Of a stretch of DNA of 64,000 bases, positions 37,558-60,100 are shown one piece after another. Position 1 is the first letter of the stretch. The number at the start of each line of letters is the position of its first letter. The notes under the pieces are model-generated. The model did not search any database and had not been told where the DNA came from. It was given only the letters and a program-made list of their open reading frames with translations. Source of the stretch: Tubiluchus corallicola (Eukaryota; Priapulida; Priapulimorpha; Priapulimorphida; Tubiluchidae); the NCBI GenBank assembly GCA_030141605.1, contig JAQGDQ010002372.1, forward strand, positions 248,001-312,000, in the 5' to 3' direction. A program made the translations under genes and the position numbers.

Positions 37558-37688
37558 TTCAATTAGCCAATTTTATACACTTTAATTCTTTATTTATTTA
37601 TTTATACTATTTATTTTTTTGTTTGTTTATTTAATTGTTTCTTTTCTTAATATAGTAGTAATAATAATAATATTATTAATAATGATAA

Positions 37689-37694
37689 AATAAA
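37689..37694 (+). terminator. Possible poly(A) signal of CNT gene A
   Basis: AATAAA 132 bp after the stop. The flank is very AT-rich, so chance occurrence is possible. Confidence 0.4.
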
Positions 37695-37977
37695 ATAATA
37701 TAAATATATATTAAAGGTAGACAATCAGTGCTAGTTTATGGTAAAAACGTACTCTCTTCTATGCGTCAGGAAAAAAATTGACTATAAGTGCAACGAACTT
37801 CAAGGCATTAAACAAAATGAACTATGGGTAATTTCTGTTTTTGCCAATCTTTCTTTCTTCAGCTTTTTAATTTTATCTATCTCAGACATAAAATCGGCCA
37901 TACAGTTAATTGCACATAGTAAATGACAAAATATAAATGAAAGTTAGTAGTTAAAACTATAAATAAATTAATAATCT

Positions 37978-38140
37978 CTCTCACACACACACGCACGCGC
38001 GCGCACACACGCACACATGCTCACACACACGCAGCCACACACACACGCGCACACACGCACATGCACATACCACACACACACGCACGCACGCATACACCAC
38101 CACCCCCCACCCCACCCAACCCCACACACACACACACATA
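37978..38140. repeat. (CA)n-rich tract between the CNT genes
   Basis: CA/CG dinucleotides with interruptions and a C-rich core (CACCACCACCCCCCACCCCA). The shadow ORFs here are compositional. Confidence 0.9.
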
Positions 38141-38970
38141 CACTTAATCTGTTTCTCTTCCTCGCTCTGTGTTATCATAATCAAGTCATGATCTTGCCTC
38201 TCACAAACGAGATAAGCAGGACAGTATTTTGAAGATGTTTTGTGAGGCTGCATTAAGCTTATCTAAAAAGGATCATACGAACATCTAAGAAGAAAAAATG
38301 CAACGGCTCGCAAATAACTTTAACGCGCTTAGTAGTGTATGATAATAAATTTCCTTATAAGCATAATAAATTCTGGATGTGCCAAAGCATTAATATCGTT
38401 TTGAGTGTTGGCTTTATGATGCAGTTTGCCAATAATTATCCACCTACATGTCCACTAGTGATGAGCTTGATTGACAGGTGGAATGGTTAGTTATAGACAG
38501 TCACAGTCGGTTAGTTCGGTATTCTGTTAGTGAGTAAGTCAGTTGGTTAATTTATTAGTTACTGCGTTGCACAGGCTTTACGTTGAGTAACACCTGCGTC
38601 TGAATCCTCAGAATCTATAGTTCATCCATTAGCTGTTAGTCCGCGACATGAATTACCTGAATGACCCATTATTTTCAAAAGCGTTTTGGGAATACCCAGA
38701 TATTAATATAAAATGCATGCAGAATCTTAATTAGGTTACAGTCCCTGTAACTTTTTCGACTCTGTTACCTATAATATTGCTACGAGTAACCAAAAGTATG
38801 TAGTTAAATTAAATGTCACGATTTCCTGTAAAACACTTCCTGTTCTTAAATCGATCGTGTTGTCGTTTTGAGACATTATATGTTCAACAAGGTGTGAGTG
38901 TTTCTGCGTAATAAAAAAAGTAATCGTTACACAGTAAATGATAATGAAATAAAATAGAATAATTTTGAAA
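38141..38970. other. 5' flank of CNT gene B
   Basis: Intergenic sequence before the start codon, presumably promoter and 5' UTR. No core promoter element identified. Confidence 0.35.
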
Positions 38971-48679
<9,709 letters not shown>

Positions 48680-48936
48680 TGTATGCTTCACATCAGACTC
48701 CATGCTACAAATTTCTTATGGACTGTACTTTTAAGCCCATATGCATATGGAGCACTTGCGTTGAGTTTATTTATCGTAGAGCAGCACAGGTATTTTTTCG
48801 AAAATTGGTCCAAATATAAGCAATTTGTTATCTGTCCAAGTGAAAATGTGCCGTGGACTGTGGCATTAATATGTATATGTTAATATATACTAAATACTAC
48901 AGTATACTAATATTGTAGTGTTACAGCCATAATAGT

Positions 48937-48942
48937 AATAAA
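48937..48942 (+). terminator. Possible poly(A) signal of CNT gene B
   Basis: AATAAA 258 bp after the stop codon. Confidence 0.45.
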
Positions 48943-49183
48943 TTCTTATAGGTAGTATAAGATGAAAGAAACTTCGAATAGTGAAAACATCACAGCAGAC
49001 TTTAAACAAAACTGTGGCTATTTTATTAACGCAAATCAGATGTAACGTGCGTTACACCAAAAATCTCTGTAACAATTCCTTAAATTTGTTTGCGTCTTGC
49101 GAGAAGAATAAGACAATCTTTGAATATGAAACTATGCATTTATCATTTCATAGTAATTTTCGGCGTTAATAATTTTTGGCCTG

Positions 49184-49364
<181 letters not shown>

Positions 49365-49745
49365 TAAAATTAATACACAGTAAGCGCATGTAGTTTAACC
49401 ACAAAATTATTCAAAGATATAACTCTCAGATTTAGAGTTCTATTTGCTACAGCGAAAATTGGGCATTATATTTTTACCCTATAGTTATGTAGCTACGTAG
49501 TTATGTTAGTAGTTAGTATACTATTTTACTTTAAAAGTGACGAGAAATTTGATCGTGAAAACATTTCTTCGAGAAAATATTTCTAAGTTTTCTAATTCAT
49601 GCACACTGATAGGTTGCCTTATCCACTCAGTATCCAATGCTGTTGATTAATTTTCTCAAAATAGATTTCATCATTAATAGCATAGCAGGGGTTTCGGTAA
49701 TCTAGTTTTTCTAAGTTTATATGAGCATTGCGTAAAATACAGTAG

Positions 49746-49883
49746 CAAACTATCATAGATAGCTTGGACCAATTTCTGAAGAACATTCAACAAAATCTAT
49801 CAGCACAATTGGATCCAAACCTGCAGTCTGATTTTTATTGTGTCTACAGTGATAACGGTCGCGGCAATGACGACGAGGCGTGA
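49746..49883 (+). CDS. Orphan exon candidate, 45 codons
   Basis: Follows an AG (ACAGTAG) and reads QTIIDSLDQFLKNIQQNLSA, then QLDPNLQSDFYCVYSDNGRG to TGA. The residue mix looks coding, but its phase does not fit the last intron of CNT gene B, no neighbour exon was found and no family was recognised. Confidence 0.2.
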   Translation, partial: QTIIDSLDQFLKNIQQNLSAQLDPNLQSDFYCVYSDNGRGNDDEA

Positions 49884-51697
49884 CAGGGCTGACCACTAAG
49901 TTTTTGGTCCCATAATGATTCTTGGAGAGGGTCAAAAGATAAATGCAACCATATAGTGCAACAGCTTCACGGCAAGAATGTAGAGAGGCGGAGAAACACT
50001 TCGGAATGACACTGAAGTCATTAGTACACACATGTATGTTACTTAACTGTGGGTTCCTTACAGAGTTTACTACAAAAATTATGTTAGTTCTCTATACAAA
50101 ATATCCGTTAAACTTAACCAGTGTTTATATCCTAACGGCATGATACTGAGCTTTTTACTCAAAAACCACAAAATATGCAAAGTGTACAAAATTAGTATTT
50201 TGCTATAATAATATTACTTTTATTTTATTTTATATTTGAAATATTGCGTGAAAAATAAATGTATGTTATCTTGGTTTAATATACGAATCGCTTATATGAA
50301 GACAGATTATGCTCATATATATATGTATATATAACATAATACATATATATATAACATATACATACATATATAAATATACATATATCATTTTATTACTAAC
50401 TAATAATATATATATATTGTTAGTTATTATATATATCGGGTATTCTATAGAATATCTAGGCATTTTATGAAGTGTCAAAATAAACAAGGTAAATAATCTG
50501 AAATATTTTTTCAACACTTTTTAGGCGTTGTATATAATGTAAAAGTTTGTTACGCAAAATGTGTAATTCAAAGATTTTCGATACACTTTTCCTATATAGG
50601 CATTTTGTAGTTGGTTTTGAAATGCTGAGTTTCGTAGTGGATGATCGAATGATAGGTGGAATACTGCTTGGTTTCGTTTTCGAATGTTTTGACAATGATG
50701 ATGACTCTTCTAACGAAGACAGTGAATGTCGCTAATACTGTTTTTATGATGGTGGAGTAGATGCTGTTTGTTCTTTCAAAGACGGCGATATTAGTGATGT
50801 ACTAGTAACATTTAATTTTCAAGAAGGAGCAAAGATTTTGCAAAGCTTTTTCTGTGTCACAATATTTTGAGATGATGATAGCTTGATAGGCAGGGTTTCA
50901 TTTTTGGGTTTAGATTTTTGCACTGAAAGACCCGTTACGCAAGTTTCTCAGGGTCCGTATGAGCTGCTCTGGTTCGATACTCCACATCCACACCTGATTC
51001 GGAAATACATTCGTTGGACAGCAGGCTGCCTAGAGAAGGAATATGGTCGACCAGGTCAAGCCGCGTAAAGTGATAAAGTGTGAAAGTGCTGTAGAGAAAA
51101 CACTTGCTTACCTGTTATATGAAATGCCTGGGAATTTTATAAAATTCCTAAATTTTGCACATTGCCTTGCCTGTAACATCTATACTACTTTGTTATTTTT
51201 AGTGAAGCTTGAAATCATTGTCTGACATTAGTCAATGTGCGATGTCAGCCAATTTTAATCTCAATCTTGCCTTATTAGCAAATTAATTTTAAAAGCTGAC
51301 ACTGTCGCTTGGCTTATGCACTACTAAGATATAAATCAAACAACCAAAGACAGACTTTTTACGACAATAGCACAACATACGTAAGGATATTACTTCCACT
51401 AAGTGCTGTAATTCACGTAAATTTGCATAAACGCAATCATTACTTAGATATTTAAGTAAATAAAAATTCAATAATTTTCATTGACGTGATGGTAACTGTG
51501 ACGGATTTGTACATCCGTTGTAAGCCGTCCTTTTTAATTTGAGCAGTTTAATTTAACCTCAGAAAAACCAAGGAGCGACTGTTGAGAAAGTTCTTGTGCA
51601 ATATGACTTTTATCTGCGAGCGCTAGCATCCCAGATCTAAGAGAACCCATACCCATACGCTGATTGTTGTCATTTCATGACGCCAGGCCGTCCAAGT

Positions 51698-51703
51698 TTT
51701 TAT
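51698..51703 (-). terminator. Possible poly(A) signal of the GPCR gene
   Basis: TTTATT on the plus strand (AATAAA on minus), about 580 bp past the stop. Weak evidence in AT-rich DNA. Confidence 0.25.
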
Positions 51704-51839
51704 TTTTTTAATTATTGACAACTCGGAAGGACAGAGGTCTAGAGTCACTTTAAAAGATCTGTCAAAAAGCCAAGGACACTGTACATAAGTCAATATTTGG
51801 ATTGCCCTTCAACTCTTCCCATGGCTTTCTTAAAATTAT

Positions 51840-52195
51840 TTTTTTTCATAAATATTTAGGTATTGTGAGGTAGATGTATACTTGGAGTTTTAAAAAGTTG
51901 GGAGGCCTAGCTTTTCTTTAAAAAACCTTAAATTATTTAAAGGGTCGAGACAGGAACCAAAATATGAAAATTAGTGAGAACTATAGTACGCAGAGTCACG
52001 AAATGACAAACCTCCCGCACTTTTCGCATTGGTTAGTCACATGTGAGCATAATAATCTACAAGTATTGACATAAGTGAAACACGCTGTACCAGGTATAGT
52101 CAGGTGTAAACATAATCAGGGCGTTACATTATGTTACGCTCGCAGATTTGGATCTGAATTCAATCAGTCTTGTTGATGTAGTAGCTAGCTAGTTT
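51840..52195 (-). repeat. Dispersed repeat, SINE-like (second copy)
   Basis: Shares its left part (TGTGAGGTAGATGTATACTT, TTTTAAAAAGTT) with 58950-59160 and its right part (GAGCATAATAATC, GGATCTGAATTCAATCAGTC) with 34840-35175. Confidence 0.55.
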
Positions 52196-52281
52196 AGAAT
52201 GTTTACGTCTACCAAAGATTTACAAGCTGATCGAGCTGCAAAATTAATCTAACCCTCGTATAACCTATATCTAGCTCCAAG

Positions 52282-52530
52282 CTACTCTGTTGCACCAGGT
52301 CTTTGAGCACCCTGGTTGCAATTTACAAATGTCATTGGTATGTAGTCGGGTTGTTGTCCAGCCGTATGCACTGCAGCGCATACGTTTGGCGAATCAGAGG
52401 CTCTTGCAGCTGAAGTTCCGCGTCGCCTTGTTATGCTAGAACGAAGAGAAGCTAAGTAACTGCTGCTAGTCCTTGTTGACAAAAGAGACCCCGTGCGTTG
52501 AAGAAAGTATGGCTTCAGTAAGCTTTTCAC
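52282..52530 (-). CDS. GPCR last exon (C-tail, stop)
   Basis: Acceptor TACTGCAG, TAG at 52282-52284. Encodes VKSLLKPYFLQRTGSLLSTR, then many Ser/Thr/Arg (SSSYLASLRSSITRRRG): likely kinase/arrestin sites. Phase 0 after TM7. Confidence 0.85.
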   Translation of the reverse strand: MKSLLKPYFLQRTGSLLSTRTSSSYLASLRSSITRRRGTSAARASDSPNVCAAVHTAGQQPDYIPMTFVNCNQGAQRPGATE

Positions 52531-55500
52531 CTGCAGTAAGAAGTTTATATTCCGTATTACTTTTGGTTATGTTTTGTATTTAACATCCTAAAATGTATTT
52601 TTACACTAAAAAACTTATAATTTCTGAAAAAGTTGAAACTTTATAGCGTTAAACTTTATAGAGGCAGGTGGTACCATTGATTTAGTGCCGTTTACATGTG
52701 TTGTTCAAACTTTACTAAATCAAAGAATGAAATGACTTAATGATGCAGCTTGTGAACAACTAGGTCTGACACTAATTTTTGGCTTATCGATCGAGTATAT
52801 GCACCGACACACCCACACACAAACCATAATAAACAGGTAGTTCAACTCAATTAGTTATTTTGAGTAACTTTATTTGTGAACACAATTTTCTTATAAATGT
52901 GGTAGGCTACAGCTGCTGAAAGAGTCAAAATTTTGCAATTACAGAAATTACGTTCTAGCGCCTACTTGAGAATTTGGAACGAGATACGACTAAGAATAAT
53001 ATTTCACTAACATATGCGAAGGCCGTTCCTCTGGGGAAATGCTTTTTCTCCATGCGGTGTCAAGCTGCTTAATTTACGGTTCAATAATTTCGAAGAAGTT
53101 CATCAAAATCATTCTGGCTCGTGCGATAGCATCGATGAATTTACTAGAACCGGCCCGTAAGTTATCATGTAACATATAAAATTGTACTTTGAGCAAACCG
53201 CTTGTTGTTTATTGGCTAAACTCAATATACTTCCAACATCTATTTTTCTTTTTATGGGGTAATAATGTACAAATTTTGGCAATACCTCAAATTCCATGAC
53301 CATGGTACGCAATTTTAAATTCCACGTGCACAGCGATATGCGTATCCGTGCGTGCGAATGTGAGTGTGTATAGAGGGGCTTAGTATCAAAGTTGCCAGCC
53401 ATTACACAGCCCAGTACGCTAGCTCAGCACATACATTACACAAATTAATGAAAGGTATGCACTTGTAAAAGCTCGAGATGCATAACAGTATTGGCTGTGT
53501 TTTCACGCTGTTGAAACTTGCTTAATGCCTCGTTTCAGAGCTGTGACAAAAATAATAAAAAACGTAAGTAATGAAAACATTGATTAAATATTAAATCTTA
53601 TTTCGTGGCTTGCCGTTTGTAGGTCACGTACAGGACTTGTTATGTATTCTTGCGAATCGTGAAGCATTGTCTCAAGTCTCATATTCGCATACTATGATAT
53701 CCCAACAGAAGGTAATGAGCGGTAAATGTGCGACGCCTTTTACATGAAAATTTAGTCTAAAAATTGTAAACACGTTAGTCTGTTGCATGTTCTAGATTCT
53801 GTGGAGTGCGCAGACTATTGCTATGGTGACCCGCAGCCTGCGACCTTCTGAGGTGTTTTAAATTTCTAACGAAATTTTCAAATTGGACGGTATCAGATTA
53901 CGACTTACCTCATGATTAGTAAAACAGAAGAAAAGTGTTATCCAAAATCCCTGCAATCAATAAGAAAGTGTAAACTATTAATCACTTTAATTACACAAAA
54001 GTGTTAATCAAGATCTTTGTTAAATCAAAAATCTTAAATGTAAACAGTAAGGTGTTTTCCATTTAGCATTAAAAGGGAAAATATGAGAACACATTGTTTT
54101 CACACAGTATACCTTTGAACGTGTGAAATGCTACAATCCTTTGCGCGCACTAATCTTTCGAATCATCTGAAAATAGTTTTTAGAGCTTTTTGTTAATTTT
54201 AGTCTATTTTCAGTAAAAATCAGATCTCCAAACGCGGACTCTACAAATTTGTCTAATAACACAGCAAAAAATAAAGCTTTTCAATATTGTGTACCTGTGT
54301 AGAAACAAGCAAAGCATTGATGATACTAATTACGAGTCTCCACATTCCACCGTTTTCTGGCTCCACGAGAACAAGAACGTGCGTTAAACCAAGCAAAGGT
54401 AGTAAGAGCAGCAGCTTTCGTGCCCCCTTTCTAACAAAAAAATTAAGCACTGAAACGAGTTTGAATCATAACGTCGTTGTTAAATTTTAGTGTAAACTAA
54501 TGCCAAAGTTAATGAATTACCATCATCATCATCATCATCGTCGTCGTCGTCGTCATCATCATCGTCGTCGTCGTCATTATATGAGAAATATAGGTAACTG
54601 GTAGTAGTGTGAAATTATGATTGCAAAGGAGATACATATTTCTGATTTTGAGTAAAAAATTCCGTTTTTGAATATAATTAGCCAACCTGTACAGTTGGGT
54701 TTTTTAGTTTTCCATGCATACGTATACCTGTATTGTTTGTCGTCCAATTCTCGGATTTTTGTTCTTGATCGTGACAATAAAACATACATTATCGAGCAAA
54801 GGAAAACACAATTTATCTGAAAAAAGAAAAAATGAATAAAAACTTTAAGGTGCTTTGAATTTGATAATACGCGCGCAATTGGTCATACTCGTTGCTTTAA
54901 AACTCTCCATTATTTTTAAGGATTTATTAAAAACTGACAAATTACAGTAAGGACAAACTCAAAATGACGCAACTCGGTGGTTGAGTGTATGATGGATGAC
55001 TATTTTAGTGGGATCAAACTAGGCTTCATAAGTGCGCTGCAGTGATTTTAAGCAACAATTATATATTACGCTGTTAATGTTCATTATGCAACTAAAAGTT
55101 CATTACATAACAATGTACTATTATGTAGCAAAATGCTACATTATGTAGACTCAAAAAATTCCCAACTGCTGAGTAAGAGTTTGCCGTAATATGAACGTCG
55201 TTGGTCAATTAGTTACAATGAAAATACAAAATCAAATTAACGAGAGACTTATGAAACACCCTATACTATCAACTCGTCAAATATGTTTATAGTCACGAAC
55301 CTGGCGTTAAGACCAAGTAATTAATGACAATGAGAAGTTGTAAACTGAAGGAAGCGACGTGCGATTATCGCTCGGAAATTTCGCTAAATTTGTATTAAAA
55401 ATGTTACAGCGGAAAGTTGAACGCGTTAGTTAATTGGCTATGAAAAGATAAACGTGATTTCGCTGTTTAAGTGAGAACAGCAATAATGTCATGGTAAATG

Positions 55501-57032
55501 TTTACAACGCATTCATAGTAAATATGGCTTACATGTGGTTATAAAAACTGCAAAACATAAATCTGGGTACATGGGTATGTATTAAGTTAAATAATTTTGC
55601 ACGAGGGTAGTTTTCTTACCAGTAGTACTACAAGAATTGGTACCATAAATATGTAGTCATAAACGTATCCGTCTGAATCCATCCAGCACCTTTAGTGATT
55701 TGAAAAGTAAATAAACAAGTGTCATAGGTATTCAGAAATGATAACTCTGTAAGTTAAAATCTTAAGAAATATGCAAATCTTTCATAATTAAACTACTAAT
55801 TGTTGAGCATTCTTAAAAGTCCCAAGACAAGAAAGCTAAATGAGATTAAAACATTTGGAAACTCACAATCTTTTCAGGAATGAGATAGAATAGGTATTAC
55901 TCGATAGTTTCCTGTTGCATGTAACACCATAAAACACTTTTTCTAGAGTTTAGTTTACATAAGTCGTCTATTTGCGAGAAATTATATCCACCTCTCTGTA
56001 TTTCACGTGTCTTAATTTGGTATTACTGTAACTTATGATATTGTACGTGCTCTTTTTACAATTTTTGTTGTTTTCCTTCTTGTTTTTTCTACTATAATGC
56101 GTAGTTCCCTGTGCGTCATTGTGAAATTCTTACGAATTTCTCATTAAATTTTCCAAATGAAATCTCTACAAACGGCTAGATGACTACAATTTTAATTCAA
56201 TACGTTCCGAGAATGCTGATATCAAGACTCATTCAAAAGATGAAGCCATGAAGATCCTACCCGAGATGTCATAACACATACTTAATAAAAACCTATAACA
56301 TAAGGATCATTTTAAGAATAACAACATGGCACCCGCATCTCATTTTAAATGAAAACTGACGTTGAAATTTCAGTACACATGCTGTAATTGAAACGCAATA
56401 GATAACTCGCGTCTATAATTAATATGCGACAGATGCAACTAACTAAACTCAGTAGTAAATCCTGCACGATCACACAGACTGACGTCAAGTTAAACATTTT
56501 CGTGGCTAAATCTGATTCTGACCGTGTATTGAGAGATGGAAGTAGACACAAAATTACTGGCAATGTTTACTATAATTTTCAAGACAGCGCAGAACGAAAA
56601 ATAGCAAAATCCAGCCGCCAAATTATGGCAGTTTGATTCACTCATGTCGGCATACGCTGTTTAATTGTTTATACCGAACAGCACAAAATTTCTTGATCAT
56701 CAACGTTTTAAATGCAACAAGGCTTCATAAAATTAAAGAGATGTATGACACAGCAACTGCAGACAAGAAATCTTACAGCAAATAGTTGACTGCCGAAGCA
56801 AATCAAAGTGGCTGTAGAATTAATGGCAAGGACCAGTTAATTACATTTTTTGTAAACAATGAGGCGGTAGAATTTGCTGAGCGACAAGGACAGAAGGTCA
56901 GCATGATACAATTGCACATGCTTCGCCTATTACACTCGCATGAAAAGATGAAGGTGTGATAGCTCGTATTAGTCAGTAACTGTTTTGCTCGCAGACGAAA
57001 AATTTTTCCCTCGTACTACTATATACTAAATT

Positions 57033-57109
<77 letters not shown>

Positions 57110-60100
57110 CTTTATTTATTTTGTTATTTATTTATTGATCCATCCATTCGTTATATCACACATTCTTTGATACATTCATTCTTTCATTCCTTCGTTTCAT
57201 CAATTAATCCATTAATCAATCAATCATGCATTCGTTCATTCATTTATACTGTCATTCACTCGTTTACACATATCAACGTTCGTAAATTCGTTCGTTTCTT
57301 TAAAATTGAATACCTGTTTTTATCAAAATGATGTTTTACAATGCCCCAGATCGCTATCACCACAATGGGAATTCCTAGAATCACAAAAACCTTTTAGACT
57401 CAAAAAATTTCACTCGACAAAAGTTATATTTTCAGAGAGTGTTACAGTTAAACAAAAGATGTTTGCGAGTCAGCTATATCAAGCACGTCCTATAAAGGTA
57501 GTTTATGATGGTCAAAAACGGAAAACAAAATCGTGTCATATGTTTACAAATAAGCTCTGATGATAGACATATAAATAAAAACGTTCAGCGATTACCCCAT
57601 CCAATGAGAACGAAGAAGAAAAACTCGACTCGTGATGCAGAAAATGTGAAAACTGTCAAAATGAACAGGTACAGTCCTTCGACTAACATCCAGAAAAAGT
57701 TTGTACATTGGCAGTAGTTAAAAATTGTTACCATCGACCGGCAAAATATCTAAAATCAAAATATGAAGATATTAGATTACAGCATAAATCCTGGAGCTCT
57801 GCAATTTCGACTGTCGAATGTAAGAATCTCCAAGACCGAAACTTTGATATTATAATTTTTTAAATTCACAACTTAGTTTCGCGCGAGCAAAAAAGCCTTG
57901 CGTGAATAAGATTCACTGCTTCTATCATTGAGTGCCGCAGTATTTTTAAACTTCTACGTTTTGGCTATAGTTGTACCTTTCAGCTGAAATTGTACCTTTG
58001 CTGGTCTTCTGCTATACGCGTACTGTTTATTTGCAAATTATATACGTTTCTACATATATCCTGTGGTCTAAGAAATGTGGGAAAATTTGGTACAAAAAGT
58101 TCACCCAACAGCCAAGAGCAAAAACTGAGAAATTGCTTGCTTGAAATTCAAGGACAGTACTTTAAACATCATGTCTCCTTGAACTGAAATTTCAGTCATA
58201 ATTTGCTTCCTTGTAATAGTATTTTTTATTTCCACATTGTCAAAAATCTCACTCACAAGTCAAACAATGAGCAAAGTATTAAATTACCTCATGTGAGTTT
58301 CGTTTCATTGATTTAAAGTTTAAATCTGGCACAGATTCTTGGCCGGCTACAGAGCAAAAATCAGTAATTTTGCAAATTATTTCTGATCGTTAAAAAGAAA
58401 CATACTGAATCTCGCTTCGCGATTCCAACAAGAGTTTGATTATTAATGATCCACAACACATCGCTGAAAAAGTAACTGATGAAGAGGTTAACGTGAATCT
58501 TGTTTCTCATGCAACTGAGTTTTCTGAAAAAAAAATTTTTGGGATTATACAAGCCATTAAATTATTTTTGTAATAACAATACACGAAAACCCCATCATTT
58601 ATACGCTGTGTGGCATATATAGATTTTATGTTTTTAACAAGGTTAGATTGCAGTTTCTGAATTACGAACGTTCACATTTTTATCCGCGAAGGCTTGCGTC
58701 GCGGAACTAGCAGAACCTCCGATGCTGGTTTTTCATCATTATGCTACACATCCTGCTTTCTACTTTTTAATTCATGTTAACTCGCAGACGGAGAGTACTA
58801 GGACACGGATCTCACAAGGCAAATACGTGAGGTAGAAGCCTAGAAAGTGGTTTGGTGACTGGTGACCTCGATTAAAGGGTCAATGACGCTGGACATCGGT
58901 CAGTTTTTCGATTGGCATTCACCATCTCCTCGGACTGAGTTGAATTCGATATTTTTGCATAAGCATTTTTAAAAGTGCTGTGAGGCAGACCTGTATGTAA
59001 CCTTTTAAAAAGTTAGGATTTTTAATATCACGAGATAGGGGCCATAATATATAATGAATAATTCTAAAACTATAGTAACTAAAGTCAGAGAACTTGCCCC
59101 ATAGACTTTTCCATGCTCCATTTGAACCAGCGAGCCGCATGGTTTATAAGCACCATGCAGAATACTAGCTTCTTGAGGTCCTACTCTATTCACAACAGTG
59201 ACATTGCTTATTTTGAGCCAGTGACATGAATGGGAAAATATGTACTGCAGGTAATATTGAAGCCACCACACATGAATAAATGAGACGTTGTTTCCTGAGA
59301 TAAACATTGGTGGAGTTCTGTTATTGTTTTCCATCTTATCCTGCACTGCCTAACGCACTAAGCAATAAAATGAATAATGTATTAAGTCGTGTTTGGCAGC
59401 CAGCTGCTAATGTACGCCCATTATGATAGCACTGCCAGAATAAGCTATTGAAATGGAAACTTTTTGAACTCTTCTGACTAGTGTAAAATAAACCTAAACC
59501 TAAAATATGGATGTTTACTTCAACTGAATGATTTATTAATTTACTCTCCAATTGAAAAACGTTACTTTTTACGTTTTACAACAAAATTATGGCAACAAGA
59601 ATTTAAATTCCTAAACAAACGTATTTATGGACAACAAATGTCAACATAATAAATCACTAAACAGTTTTCAAAAGTTATGGTCATGTACATAGCTACCAAC
59701 TATTACTTAACTAAGAGCAAAATTGGCATTTTAACTCTCATAATCTCAACCTTCTTGCCTGAGAAAAATGCAGTTTTTTTAATTTATCCAATAAATGATA
59801 ATTATGTTTACCTTGCGCAAAAAAATATCAAAATAGCTAAAACGAGTGAAGTAATCGACAGAGTGTACCCAACGTAGTAGATAAGTTGTGCAATTCTGTA
59901 CTCTTGAGCTAGAGCCTGAAACAAATAGTTGTTGTTCTATTGGCAATATAGAAACACTTTCAATGTGAGAATATCGCAGCTATATAAGCAAAACTCTTCC
60001 CTGCTCTTTCCACAAACAGTTATTTATAACCACCGTAAAGTCGGCAATAATTAAACCGACATTTGAGACAGGAATAAAACTTTTCTGCCTCCTTATAGCA

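Larger units (their letters stand above)
49884..52281. other. Intergenic between CNT gene B and the GPCR
   Basis: TA-rich at 50310-50440; the dispersed SINE-like repeat occupies 51840-52195. Plus-strand readings around 50700-51070 (e.g. DAVCSFKDGDISDVLV) look mildly protein-like but are stop-broken and unassigned. Confidence 0.35.

Noticed and set aside
58919-59346. Minus-strand ORFs tried as a GPCR extracellular exon
   Set aside because: They lie largely in the SINE-like repeat, and TM1 and TM2 exons already join in phase across this interval.
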